From a candidate division WOR-1 bacterium RIFOXYB2_FULL_45_9 (GTDB taxonomy: Bacteria > Margulisbacteria > WOR-1 > O2-12-FULL-45-9 > XYB2-FULL-48-7): DNA of 64,000 nt. The notes under the pieces were generated by a model. It worked only from the letters and a program-made list of their open reading frames with translations, was not told the DNA's origin and did not search any database. Made by a program: the position numbers and the translations under genes. Below are positions 36,566-43,804 of the stretch, one piece after another; positions within the stretch are counted from its first letter, which is position 1; each line of letters starts with the position of its first letter. Location: positions 541,277 to 605,276 of the forward strand of contig MEUD01000001.1 in assembly GCA_001771575.1 (NCBI GenBank). Reading direction: 5' to 3'.

Positions 36566-36997
36566 TTATTGGATCTGCAGGGCGTCCTGCAGCATCTTTT
36601 TTGTCGCGTTGAACGCGGTAATGTTCGCTTCGTAATACTTCGACGCTTCGACCATGCTCGCCATTTCAGTCGACATCTTAACGTTCGGCATCATGACGTA
36701 TCCCTGTTCGTCGGCGTCGGGATGGCCCGGGTTATAGACCTTTTCAAACGGGGCCTTATCATCGACGACCTCAACCTTGACCCCGCCGCCGGTCGCCAAA
36801 CGATTTTCCGCCCGGCTCAAGGTCTGGGCGAAGGTGATCGGTTTCTCGGAGTAGACGGCGACCTTTCGCTTGTATGGTTCGCCAAAAACAGTCCGGGTGG
36901 TGCTGGCGTTGGCCAGGTTTGAGGCGATCAGCTCCTGGGTAATGCGCTGGGCATCCATGCCGTCGACGCTGATCCTCATCGCTTGATTAAGTCCCAT
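36566..36997 (-). CDS. flgC: Flagellar proximal rod protein FlgC
   Basis: A 143-residue rod protein. The N-terminal DGMDAQRITQELIASNLANA helix with the ANxNT-like ASTTR, the VYNPGHPDADEQGYVMMPNV segment, and the C-terminal YYEANITAFNATKKMLQDAL helix are all FlgC motifs. It follows flgB by 7 bases in the usual order. Confidence 0.94.
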   Translation of the reverse strand: MGLNQAMRISVDGMDAQRITQELIASNLANASTTRTVFGEPYKRKVAVYSEKPITFAQTLSRAENRLATGGGVKVEVVDDKAPFEKVYNPGHPDADEQGYVMMPNVKMSTEMASMVEASKYYEANITAFNATKKMLQDALQIQ

Positions 36998-37004
36998 GTT
37001 TCAC

Positions 37005-37298
37005 CTACTTCCTTCCCTGCGAGGCGATCGACTTCAAGATCGCGATCTTTGAAGACATCAGCCTCACGTAGGAAGAATATTTCACGGAGTTGTCGGTCAA
37101 GTCGGATAATTCGTCTTCAAGGATAATGTCTTTTTTCTCCCGGCGCTTGACCGCTTTCATCAACTGCTCGTCAAATTCCATCGCTTCATAGCCCGGGGTC
37201 TTGACGTTGGCGATGTTCTGGGCAATTATCGCCTGGCGCTTGGTCGAGATCGTCATTGACCTTTCCAGCTGATTTAGGGCGTGATCAAATACTTCCAT
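37005..37298 (-). CDS. flgB: Flagellar proximal rod protein FlgB
   Basis: A 97-residue protein, on the short side for FlgB (usually about 130). It begins MEVFDHALNQLERSMTISTK with IIAQNIANVKTPGYEAMEFD near 24-43, the rod-protein signature, and ends in a C-terminal helix (VRLMSSKIAILKSIASQGRK). The central loop is shortened. Its place before flgC and fliE is standard. Confidence 0.9.
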   Translation of the reverse strand: MEVFDHALNQLERSMTISTKRQAIIAQNIANVKTPGYEAMEFDEQLMKAVKRREKKDIILEDELSDLTDNSVKYSSYVRLMSSKIAILKSIASQGRK

Positions 37299-37301
37299 AG
37301 C

Positions 37302-38027
37302 CTATTTCAACCTCTTCTTTAAGGCGGTGATCGCCTTGTTCAAGACCCGGCAAACTTTTGGCCGGGAAAGATCAAGCTTTTCCGCGATCGTCTTTTGGTT
37401 TATCCCCTTGTGAAAAAAGAGCTCCAGGACCTGCTTTTGCTGGGCGGGAAGATTGCCGATCTCAAACCTGATCCGCTCCTTGAGCTCGGCAAAATCGGCG
37501 TCGGAGGCCGGATTCCCCTCGGTCGGCGCGAAGACTTCCGACCCGGTGGTCTGCATTTCTTCGATCGAAAGAAGATACATCAGCGCGGAGGCGGAAACGA
37601 TCTTCTTGATCCGCTTGAGCGCCTGCTTGAATTCGTCTTCCGACAGCTCTTTTTTCTCCAGCAGTTTTTCGTCTTCTCCATCGTCTTTGTTCTTCTTGCG
37701 ATCGATCACCGAGCTGACCCCTTTTTTGGCCAGGTCACGGACCATGACCTGGACCCGGTAAGGGACCGGATTGTAATTCTTCAGGCCATCGAGAATCTCG
37801 CCCCGAATGCGGTACGAAGCGTAGGTCTCGAACTTAACGCCGCGTTTGACGTCAAAGTTATCCCACGCTTTCATCAAGCCGACGGTACCGTCGGAAACAA
37901 GGTCGTCGTACTCGATGTTCGGGGGAAGCCCTTTGGCCGAGACCATGGAAGCGATCGAATGGACCAGCGGCATGTAAGCTTCCACCGAAAATGGAGCCCC
38001 TTTGACCACCGTCGCTTTTTTACTCAT
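37302..38027 (-). CDS. fliA: Flagellar sigma factor FliA/SigD/WhiG family
   Basis: A 241-residue sigma-70 family factor with regions 2 (YDDLVSDGTVGLMKAWDNFD near 41-60, FETYASYRIRGEILDGLKN near 67-85), 3, and 4 (LPAQQKQVLELFFHKGINQK and LSRPKVCRVLNKAITALKKR at the end). The wording of regions 2 and 4 matches FliA/WhiG. It is embedded within the basal body genes and overlaps the rod-cap gene by 4 bases. A FliA-type -35/-10 pair was not found before this operon. Confidence 0.88.
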   Translation of the reverse strand: MSKKATVVKGAPFSVEAYMPLVHSIASMVSAKGLPPNIEYDDLVSDGTVGLMKAWDNFDVKRGVKFETYASYRIRGEILDGLKNYNPVPYRVQVMVRDLAKKGVSSVIDRKKNKDDGEDEKLLEKKELSEDEFKQALKRIKKIVSASALMYLLSIEEMQTTGSEVFAPTEGNPASDADFAELKERIRFEIGNLPAQQKQVLELFFHKGINQKTIAEKLDLSRPKVCRVLNKAITALKKRLK

Positions 38028-38305
38028 TTATCACCCGTTTCCGCCAGCCAGGTCGGCCGAGCGGCCGAAACCATCTGCCTGGCCAATTGTTCGATCAAAA
38101 TGTCCGAAGTAAAAACCGAATATGTCTTGCTTGCTCCCTCTTCTTCCGCCGGTCCCAGCTTGGGCATTTTTAGCGTCTGTTTGAGCATCTCTTTGTAAAA
38201 CATGGTCATGAATTCTTCTTTGACCTGTTCTTCACGGCTCAAGCCGGACGGGACCGTTTGCAAGGCCGCCGGTTCAAAAGCCACAGGAGTGATCCCTTCG
38301 ATCAT
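38024..38305 (-). CDS. flgJ: Rod-binding protein, FlgJ N-terminal domain only
   Basis: A 93-residue protein corresponding to the rod-capping domain of FlgJ (EEQVKEEFMTMFYKEMLKQT near 25-44 and FTSDILIEQLARQMVSAA near 66-83). It has no muramidase domain, as in many phyla where a separate enzyme opens the peptidoglycan. It overlaps the flgI stop codon by one base and fliA by 4. Confidence 0.85.
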   Translation of the reverse strand: MIEGITPVAFEPAALQTVPSGLSREEQVKEEFMTMFYKEMLKQTLKMPKLGPAEEEGASKTYSVFTSDILIEQLARQMVSAARPTWLAETGDK

Positions 38306-39405
38306 TAAATAACCTCCAATTCAGCTTTGATCGCGCCGCTCTTTTTTAGCGCCTGAAGGATAGCGATCATGTCTTTGGGAGAAGCGTTGATGGCGTTAAG
38401 CGCCCTGACCAGCTGGGAAAGGGTCGGCGTAGCCGGCACAACCTGGAGCTTGGCGCCGGTCTTATCAAGTCGCGCCCTGGTCACTGTTTGATACTGGTCG
38501 GCGGAGGCAACTGCTGAATCGCCAACCAGAGCCACGTCACGGATAGTAACATCGATCCCGCCGTAAGAAACGGCCACCGGGGCGATCACGACATTTTCGC
38601 CAATGACGATCGTTCCGGTCCGCTCATTGATCACGATCTTGGCAATGGTATCCGGAGTAACCCTGACCGCTTCGATCCTGGAGACCAGCGCGACGTAATC
38701 TTCCCCCGAATCGGAAGAGACCAGGATCGTTGACGCGTCTTTTGCTTCGGCGTTTAACCCGGCCCGATTGAGCGCCGCGGCCACTCGATTGGCCGAAGTG
38801 AAATCAGGTTGGTTCAAGACCAGGGTGACCGTCCCGGTTTTACTGGTAGTGACCAGGACCTCTTTTTCCACCAACCCTCCGGCGGGAATCCGGCCAACGG
38901 TCGTGGTTTGCTGTTTAACGTAAGGGAAAGATTCCGCCCCCACCACTACGTTCCCCTGACCGACCGCGTAGACCTGATCGTCTACCCCCTGCAAAGGGGT
39001 GGTTAAAAGGGTCCCACCCTGCAGAGAGGTGGCGTCGCCGACGGAAGAAACAGTAATGTCAATTTTGTCACCCGGCTTAACGAACGCCGGCAAAACGGCG
39101 GTCACCATGACCGCGGCGGTATTTCTGGTCTTGAAGTCGACCGCCTGGGGAATGACCCCCATTCTGGAAAGGACATTGGCCAGCGCCTGCTGGGTAACCT
39201 CGTTTTGCGAGCGATCCCCGGTATTGCGCAAGCCAACCACCAGGCCAAAGCCCATCAGCTGATTGTCCCTGGCTTCAAGAACTCGGGCAATATCTTTGAG
39301 GCGAACGGGAGGCGACGCGGCATAGCCGGCAGTGCACGCGCAAACAGCCAGTAAAATAAAGACCAACGCTTTTTTCGCTCTTTTCATTTCAGGCAATAAT
39401 ATCAT
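38305..39405 (-). CDS. flgI: Flagellar P-ring protein FlgI
   Basis: About 366 residues with a signal peptide (KRAKKALVFILLAVCACTAG). VRLKDIARVLEARDNQLMGF and GLVVGLRNTGDRS open the mature protein, and IVINERTGTIVIGENVVIAP and LVRALNAINASPKDMIAILQ are further FlgI signatures. It forms the periplasmic ring around the rod in diderm bacteria. Start codon 39405 or 39387; neither has a strong ribosome site, and both keep the signal peptide. Confidence 0.93.
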   Translation of the reverse strand: MILLPEMKRAKKALVFILLAVCACTAGYAASPPVRLKDIARVLEARDNQLMGFGLVVGLRNTGDRSQNEVTQQALANVLSRMGVIPQAVDFKTRNTAAVMVTAVLPAFVKPGDKIDITVSSVGDATSLQGGTLLTTPLQGVDDQVYAVGQGNVVVGAESFPYVKQQTTTVGRIPAGGLVEKEVLVTTSKTGTVTLVLNQPDFTSANRVAAALNRAGLNAEAKDASTILVSSDSGEDYVALVSRIEAVRVTPDTIAKIVINERTGTIVIGENVVIAPVAVSYGGIDVTIRDVALVGDSAVASADQYQTVTRARLDKTGAKLQVVPATPTLSQLVRALNAINASPKDMIAILQALKKSGAIKAELEVI

Positions 39406-39416
39406 TTCTTTTTGCT

Positions 39417-40004
39417 TTAGAAAAGCCAATTAATTATTCTGGTCAACCAACCGGGAGTTTCTGAATCGGCGACCGAGCCGGTCCCCTTGACCGAGACGCT
39501 CGCGTTAGCCACCTGATAGGAATAAACCGTGTTCGTGTTGGAAATGTCTTTGGTCCGGACCAGCCCGGTAAGAGTGATCTCCTGGAGTTCATTGTTCACT
39601 TCAACTTTGTGGTGCCCCTCGATCGATAAAATGCCGTTCGGCCTGATCTCGTTGATCCAGGCGGCAAATCTGGCCTGAACATTGCTCCCTCTGGTCGTTT
39701 GCCCCCCCCCGTCGTATTTGTTGGCTAGGTTGACCGTCGCCGAATTGTTGGAGCCTAAAACCGGCGCCAGCCTGGCAAAGGTCTGGGTGTATTTAAACGA
39801 AAGGTCGTCTTTGACGTCGGTCTTGGTATTGGCCAGGTTCCTGGCGTTGGAGTTTTCCAGGATAATAACATTGATCAGGTCCCCGATCTTATATGGTTTC
39901 TGGGGAGAGTAAGGAGAAGCGCCTTTTTCGCTCCAGAGCGAATCGGCGGTCGCCGCTCCAGCGACAAAACAACAAAGCGACAAAACAACAAATAGTTTTC
40001 TCAT
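39417..40004 (-). CDS. flgH: Flagellar L-ring protein FlgH
   Basis: A 195-residue outer-membrane ring protein. YKIGDLINVIILENSNARNL near 38-57 and INEIRPNGILSIEGHHKVEV and GLVRTKDISNTNTVYSYQVA are FlgH motifs. The signal peptide (LFVVLSLCCFVAGAATADS) ends in an AxA site; its Cys pair is within the hydrophobic core and does not form a lipobox, so the mature protein is probably not lipidated, unlike the usual FlgH. It overlaps flgA by 4 bases. Confidence 0.9.
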   Translation of the reverse strand: MRKLFVVLSLCCFVAGAATADSLWSEKGASPYSPQKPYKIGDLINVIILENSNARNLANTKTDVKDDLSFKYTQTFARLAPVLGSNNSATVNLANKYDGGGQTTRGSNVQARFAAWINEIRPNGILSIEGHHKVEVNNELQEITLTGLVRTKDISNTNTVYSYQVANASVSVKGTGSVADSETPGWLTRIINWLF

Positions 40005-40711
40005 TTCAATTCCACCTCAACTTCCTTTTCTGATAAAACCTTACCGAACAAGATCTTCGGGGAATCCTTTTTTCTGACCTTGATCTGCTCGCCCAGATAC
40101 CCGTTCTCCAGCGCCACCCCATCGGCCCTGATCCCGATATCAGACGCCAAAACAACAATGCTGACTTCGCTCCCGGTCCGGATCACCGCCGGATCGCCGA
40201 TCATCCATTCAAAAACCGTGCTCCCGGCCGGGACTGGGATCTTGGTCTCCTTGCCGAGCATATTGTCCATTTCGGTCAAATATTTCCGCGGCAGCATCGC
40301 GACGTCTCTAACCTCGAACCTAAGATCGTCGGCCTTCAAGTCTTTGTTGCGCGGAATTTTTTTGGCCGCGACCACGATCTTTTTTAAGACTTCGACTTTA
40401 GCCCGAACAAAGATCTTGCTCGCTCCCGACACGGTCTTGACCTCAACGGGAAAGATCACGTTGCCGACCGGCTTAAAATCGGAAAAAACCGCCAGGACCT
40501 TACAGACAGCCGACGGATCATCCAGATCCAGGGAGGCGGAGTCCTTATCGTTAAGCTTGATCTCGACCCGCATTTCGCTCCTTGAGAAATCAGGATACCT
40601 GGTCTCGACGAACGACTTGATCGCTTCAACGATCTTTTCTTCCACCGGCGAAGCATAAGCGGCGCCGGCCGCGAAAAAAAACAGCAAACATACCGCGAAA
40701 ATTCTTTTCAT
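40001..40711 (-). CDS. flgA: Flagellar P-ring assembly chaperone FlgA
   Basis: A 236-residue periplasmic protein with a signal peptide (MKRIFAVCLLFFFAAGAAYA). The C-terminal SAF/FlgA domain has VVAAKKIPRNKDLKADDLRF, AGSTVFEWMIGDPAVIRTGS and VALENGYLGEQIKVRKKDSP. It assists FlgI ring assembly; flgI and flgH follow directly. Confidence 0.9.
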   Translation of the reverse strand: MKRIFAVCLLFFFAAGAAYASPVEEKIVEAIKSFVETRYPDFSRSEMRVEIKLNDKDSASLDLDDPSAVCKVLAVFSDFKPVGNVIFPVEVKTVSGASKIFVRAKVEVLKKIVVAAKKIPRNKDLKADDLRFEVRDVAMLPRKYLTEMDNMLGKETKIPVPAGSTVFEWMIGDPAVIRTGSEVSIVVLASDIGIRADGVALENGYLGEQIKVRKKDSPKILFGKVLSEKEVEVELK

Positions 40712-40716
40712 CAGGT

Positions 40717-41514
40717 TTATTGCTTCATTTTATCGAGCGAAGCAAGCATCCCCTCATAGCTTTGGACCGCTTTGGTCACCGTATCGAAAACCCGCTGGGC
40801 CATGACCATCCGCATCATTTCGGAAATAACGTCAACGTTGCTCTGCTCCAGCGAATACTGGTTGATCGAACCGTAACCGTCGGCGTTGGCGACACCAAGC
40901 ACCGGCTCCCCGGAGGCCTCGGTCATTTGATAAATGTTTTGCCCAAGCGATTTCAGCCCGGCCTTATTGGTAAAGCGGGCCAGGGTAAGCTGGCCGACTT
41001 CGGTCAGGTCTTTTTCGTTATTGCGCGCGATCATGATCGTTCCGTCCTGGCTGATCGTCACGCTGGTCGTGTCGCTGGGAATGACGACCCCCGGCTCCAG
41101 AATACGACCGTTGGGGTTGACCAGGTTCCCGGCATCATCGACCCGAAAATTACCGGCCCGCGTGTAGGCTGGCGAACCGTCGGGCATTCGGACGACAAAA
41201 AAACCTTCACCCTGGACCGCCAGGTCGAGTGGATTATTGGTGACTTCGATCGCCCCCTGGGTGTGGTCCTTGGGAGTGGAAGCGATCCGCACTCCGGTCC
41301 CGTATTCCACGTTCACCGGAGTATTTTCCGACCCGGAGATCTCTTCATAGAGCATGTCCTTGAAACTTTTTTCAACGTAAAACAGCGACTCCATCTCCGC
41401 CCGGCCTTTCTTAAAACCGACCGTTTTGGCGTTGGCCAGATTATTGGTGATGTCGAGGATCTCGTCTTGAATGGTATCAAGTCCGGTGGCGGCGACATAA
41501 AGCGGTTGAAACAT
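40717..41514 (-). CDS. flgG: Flagellar distal rod protein FlgG
   Basis: About 265 residues. It starts MFQPLYVAATGLDTIQDEIL with the ITNNLANAKTVGFKKGRAEM helix and has NNPLDLAVQGEGFFVVRMPD and GRILEPGVVIPSDTTSVTIS; the C-terminus has EQSNVDVISEMMRMVMAQRV. This is FlgG of normal size. The ATG at 41514 follows GGGAGG; the longer frame overlaps flgF. Confidence 0.94.
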   Translation of the reverse strand: MFQPLYVAATGLDTIQDEILDITNNLANAKTVGFKKGRAEMESLFYVEKSFKDMLYEEISGSENTPVNVEYGTGVRIASTPKDHTQGAIEVTNNPLDLAVQGEGFFVVRMPDGSPAYTRAGNFRVDDAGNLVNPNGRILEPGVVIPSDTTSVTISQDGTIMIARNNEKDLTEVGQLTLARFTNKAGLKSLGQNIYQMTEASGEPVLGVANADGYGSINQYSLEQSNVDVISEMMRMVMAQRVFDTVTKAVQSYEGMLASLDKMKQ

Positions 41515-41530
41515 ATTTTTTCCTCCCTGA

Positions 41531-42268
41531 TTATTGCGTCGGCTTGCCAAGCTCCATGGCCCGGGACAGATTTTGATCGCGCGTGGAAATAACCTTGCTC
41601 ATTACTCCGTTTAGCCGCTCCACCTGCATCATTTCCATCATCTGGTCGACGATACTGGCGTTTGACGACTCGACGTACCCCTGGATCAACCTGGGATCGT
41701 CGACTTCAGTCAAGACGGAAAGAGAAGAGCTCTTTTTAAACAGCGCGCCGTTGAGAGAGGTCAGCGAATCGGTCCCTTCCGGCTTGACCACCTGCAAACG
41801 ATCGACGACCGTTCCGTCGACCTTAATTTCACCTTCCTGCGTAAACTCCACATCAGACCCGGGGGTCACCACGACCGGCCCCATTTTTCCCAGGACCGGA
41901 AGATTGCCGGCGACCGTGATCAACCGGCCGTCCTTATCAAGACGAAAACGACCATCTCTGGTATAACCTTCACCCCAGGGACCGGAGACCACGAAAAAGC
42001 CCTCTCCCCCTAGGGCGACATCGAGTTTATTGTTGGTCTTGACCAGCGCGCCGCTGGCGGACCGGTAATGGGTGCTTTCGACTTGCGGCTTCATTGAGGA
42101 GATCTTGTTCTGGGCGCTTTCCAACTCAAGGGGGAACCCTCTGACCACCACTTCAGATTTTTTGTAACCGGGAACTTCCGCACCGACCATGTTGTCCATC
42201 AGCTTTCTTACGCGTTGATCCGCAGTTTCCAGGCCGGCGCTTCCAATCTCGAGGATGCGGTCTGTCAT
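41531..42268 (-). CDS. flgF: Flagellar proximal rod protein FlgF-like
   Basis: A 245-residue rod/hook-basal body protein. It has VRKLMDNMVGAEVPGYKKSE near 20-39 (variant of NLANxxTxGYK), NNKLDVALGGEGFFVVSGPW near 79-98 and EVDDPRLIQGYVESSNASIV plus MMEMMQVERLNGVMSKVIST at the end. It is the first gene of the flagellar operon, and its ATG lies about 3 bases from the predicted transcription start, without a ribosome site. FlgF rather than another FlgG copy is decided by position and divergence. Confidence 0.85.
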   Translation of the reverse strand: MTDRILEIGSAGLETADQRVRKLMDNMVGAEVPGYKKSEVVVRGFPLELESAQNKISSMKPQVESTHYRSASGALVKTNNKLDVALGGEGFFVVSGPWGEGYTRDGRFRLDKDGRLITVAGNLPVLGKMGPVVVTPGSDVEFTQEGEIKVDGTVVDRLQVVKPEGTDSLTSLNGALFKKSSSLSVLTEVDDPRLIQGYVESSNASIVDQMMEMMQVERLNGVMSKVISTRDQNLSRAMELGKPTQ

Positions 42269-42270
42269 GG

Positions 42271-42306
42271 TGGAAAAATTATAGACTGGCGGTATCTAAA
42301 AGTCAA
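42271..42306 (-). promoter_or_regulatory. Promoter of the flagellar operon, leaderless
   Basis: TTGACT (42301-42306) and TATAAT (42278-42283) are 17 bases apart, a housekeeping-sigma promoter. Predicted transcription start 42271, three bases before the flgF ATG. The -35 box overlaps the stop codon of the amidotransferase gene upstream. Confidence 0.78.
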
Positions 42307-42962
42307 ACAAAGAAATTACGATAAATCCGTTCGGCCTCGGCCTGATATTTTTCTTTGATCTTCAAAAAATGGACCAGGTATGGAGCGGCATCGGCTTTAA
42401 ACCAATCAGTAATGATCTTTTCGCTCACTTCAACATGGAACTGCAAACCGTAGGCACGGTCCCCAACGGAAAAGGCCTGACGCTCGACTTCGGAACCGAT
42501 CGCCAGAAGCGTCCCGTTCTCCGGCAGATCAAAAGTGTCGCCATGCCACTGAAAAACCTCAAGGCTCGGAGAACTTCCGGCAAATAAGGGGTCATTTTTA
42601 CCCGACCCGGTCAAATCAACCGTTCCCCAGCCGACCTCTTTTTTAGCTGCCCGATAGACTTTGGCCCCGGCCGCTTTGGCCAGCAACTGGGCACCGAGAC
42701 AAACCCCTAAAAATGGGACCTTCTCGCCAATGATCCGCTTAATGAAGAGATCCTCTTCGGCTAAAAATGGGTAACGCTCTTCTTCATAAACGTTCATCGG
42801 TCCCCCCAAAGAAACGACCGCGTCCGCTCCGGTTATTTTTTCAGGGAAACGGTCCCCCCGCCAGGCTTCGATCGTTTGAAAAGGAAGCCCTCTCTTGACC
42901 AGGAATTCTTCGATCGTCCCCGGCCCCTCGCTTAATTCGTGTTTAATAAAATACGTTGTCAT
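42303..42962 (-). CDS. Class I glutamine amidotransferase (GuaA-like GATase domain protein)
   Basis: A 219-residue stand-alone GATase1. AVVSLGGPMNVYEEERYPFL is near 49-68; the nucleophile Cys lies in FLGVCLGAQLLAKAAGA near 79-95, and the catalytic His/Glu are in YGLQFHVEVSE near 171-181. Proteins like this (often mislabelled GMP synthase) lack the synthetase part; the acceptor of the ammonia or the substrate is unknown. It stands between the terminator of the Rrf2 unit and the flagellar operon. Confidence 0.82.
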   Translation of the reverse strand: MTTYFIKHELSEGPGTIEEFLVKRGLPFQTIEAWRGDRFPEKITGADAVVSLGGPMNVYEEERYPFLAEEDLFIKRIIGEKVPFLGVCLGAQLLAKAAGAKVYRAAKKEVGWGTVDLTGSGKNDPLFAGSSPSLEVFQWHGDTFDLPENGTLLAIGSEVERQAFSVGDRAYGLQFHVEVSEKIITDWFKADAAPYLVHFLKIKEKYQAEAERIYRNFFV

Positions 42963-42965
42963 GGT

Positions 42966-43000
42966 AAAAAAAGGGAGCTTGCCGCTAGCGACAAGCTCCC
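42966..43000 (-). terminator. Intrinsic terminator of the Rrf2/NrdD-like unit
   Basis: A 9-base stem GGGAGCTTG/CAAGCTCCC (42973-42981 with 42992-43000) with an inner CGC/GCG stem, followed on the minus strand by seven T residues. It ends 4 bases before the amidotransferase start codon, so that gene needs its own promoter or readthrough; a TATAAT at 43002-43007 has no good -35 box. Confidence 0.8.
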
Positions 43001-43020
43001 AATTATAGCAAGTTCATTGA

Positions 43021-43317
43021 TTAAGATACTACCACCCTCTGCCGCTCCACCAGCTCTCCCTTTTTCCCCTTGTTCCAACCGGAAACTTTGGAGAAATAGC
43101 CGGTTATTCTGGTGATCTGATCGACGTTCCTGCCGCCGATCAAAACCTGCTCCAGCTTTTGCGGAGTCAGTTCGGCCAGCGCTCTAGGTTCGATCCGGAC
43201 CTTGTCATTTTGCCCATCGTAATGGGTATGGCGAAGATAGATAATCCCGTCATCGTCATAGGTCCATTCGATCTGCTGATTGTTTTCCAAAAAGGTGCTC
43301 AATTCATCGATAGTCAT
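43021..43317 (-). CDS. Small NrdD C-terminal (glycyl-radical) domain protein
   Basis: A 98-residue protein. Its end, ITRITGYFSKVSGWNKGKKG from residue 68, matches the C-terminal glycyl-radical motif of anaerobic ribonucleotide reductase (RVxGYx...WNxGKxxEL), with Gly73 in the radical position. The zinc-binding Cys pairs of NrdD and the catalytic barrel are absent; residues 1-66 are an acidic domain with IYLRHTHYDGQNDKVRIEP. Start ATG 43317 has a perfect AAAGGAGGTG site. It is the second gene after an Rrf2 regulator. It may be a replaceable glycyl-radical part, comparable in idea to GrcA/YfiD for pyruvate formate-lyase, or simply a binding domain. Confidence 0.6.
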   Translation of the reverse strand: MTIDELSTFLENNQQIEWTYDDDGIIYLRHTHYDGQNDKVRIEPRALAELTPQKLEQVLIGGRNVDQITRITGYFSKVSGWNKGKKGELVERQRVVVS

Positions 43318-43337
43318 TTTTTTCACCTCCTTTCTTT

Positions 43338-43733
43338 TTAAACGGTCAACATGTCGTGAATAGATCGCTCGGCGAGCATCTGCTTCATCATTTTCTGCAC
43401 GGAGCACAAGGTCTTGCGGACCCGGCACTTAACGCTGAAACGGCAATTTTTCCTGTTGAACAAACAGTGGTTGAGCATGATCGGCCCTTCGACCGCTTCG
43501 ATCACTTCGACCAGGCTGATCTTTTTTGGGTCGCGGGCCAGCTTCAACCCTCCCCCTTTTCCTTTGCGGGTCGAAATGAACCCCCGCCGTGCCAAAAGCC
43601 TGGTAAGTTTGTTGAAATGGTTGAAAGGAATGTCGATCTCTTCGGCCAGAGGACGGCTCTGGGCGCCGCCATCAAGAGCCGCAAGCTTGACCAGGAGCCT
43701 TAGCGAATAATCAGCCGCTCGTGTAATATTCAT
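43338..43733 (-). CDS. Rrf2-family transcriptional regulator, probable Fe-S sensor
   Basis: A 131-residue protein. MNITRAADYSLRLLVKLAAL and IPFNHFNKLTRLLARRGFIS make the winged helix, KGKGGGLKLARDP the wing, and VEVIEAVEGPI the linker. Four Cys follow at 90, 97, 103 and 110; the first three have nearly the spacing of the IscR/NsrR cluster ligands (92, 98, 104 in IscR). It should sense Fe-S status, NO or redox and control itself and the small NrdD-like gene 20 bases downstream. Its start codon overlaps its own palindrome. Confidence 0.88.
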   Translation of the reverse strand: MNITRAADYSLRLLVKLAALDGGAQSRPLAEEIDIPFNHFNKLTRLLARRGFISTRKGKGGGLKLARDPKKISLVEVIEAVEGPIMLNHCLFNRKNCRFSVKCRVRKTLCSVQKMMKQMLAERSIHDMLTV

Positions 43734-43771
43734 AATATGCGCATGTTATACTTATTATGGCAACCTGTCAA
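43732..43771 (-). promoter_or_regulatory. Promoter and palindromic operator of the Rrf2 unit
   Basis: ATAATATGC-GCATGTTAT (43732-43749) is an 18-base inverted repeat with one mismatch which covers the -10 region and touches the start codon. TTGACA (43766-43771) is the -35 box; the -10 is TAACAT (43743-43748, 17-base spacer) or TATAAC (43745-43750). Transcription would start 3-5 bases before the ATG. An autoregulatory operator is likely. Confidence 0.7.
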
Positions 43772-43790
43772 GCGGGAATTTCCGCTTGAC
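43767..43790. repeat. Perfect 9-base inverted repeat overlapping the Rrf2 -35 box
   Basis: GTCAAGCGG-GAATTT-CCGCTTGAC can form a stable hairpin downstream of the gene ending at 43805. There is no T-run on the minus strand, so it is not a classic terminator; one arm contains most of the -35 box of the Rrf2 promoter, so it might be another protein site. Confidence 0.5.
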
Positions 43791-43804
43791 GGGATTTACT
43801 TCAA

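Noticed and set aside
40720-41592. 290-codon open frame on the plus strand
   Set aside because: It is antisense to flgG and the end of flgF, both well conserved. Shadow of codon bias.
42269-42310. FliA-type promoter before the flagellar operon
   Set aside because: No TAAA-N-GCCGATAA-like pair was found; the region fits a housekeeping promoter.
43002-43007. TATAAT as promoter of the amidotransferase gene
   Set aside because: There is no -35 box at 16-18 bases, and the transcript would begin within the terminator hairpin. Kept only as a remark.
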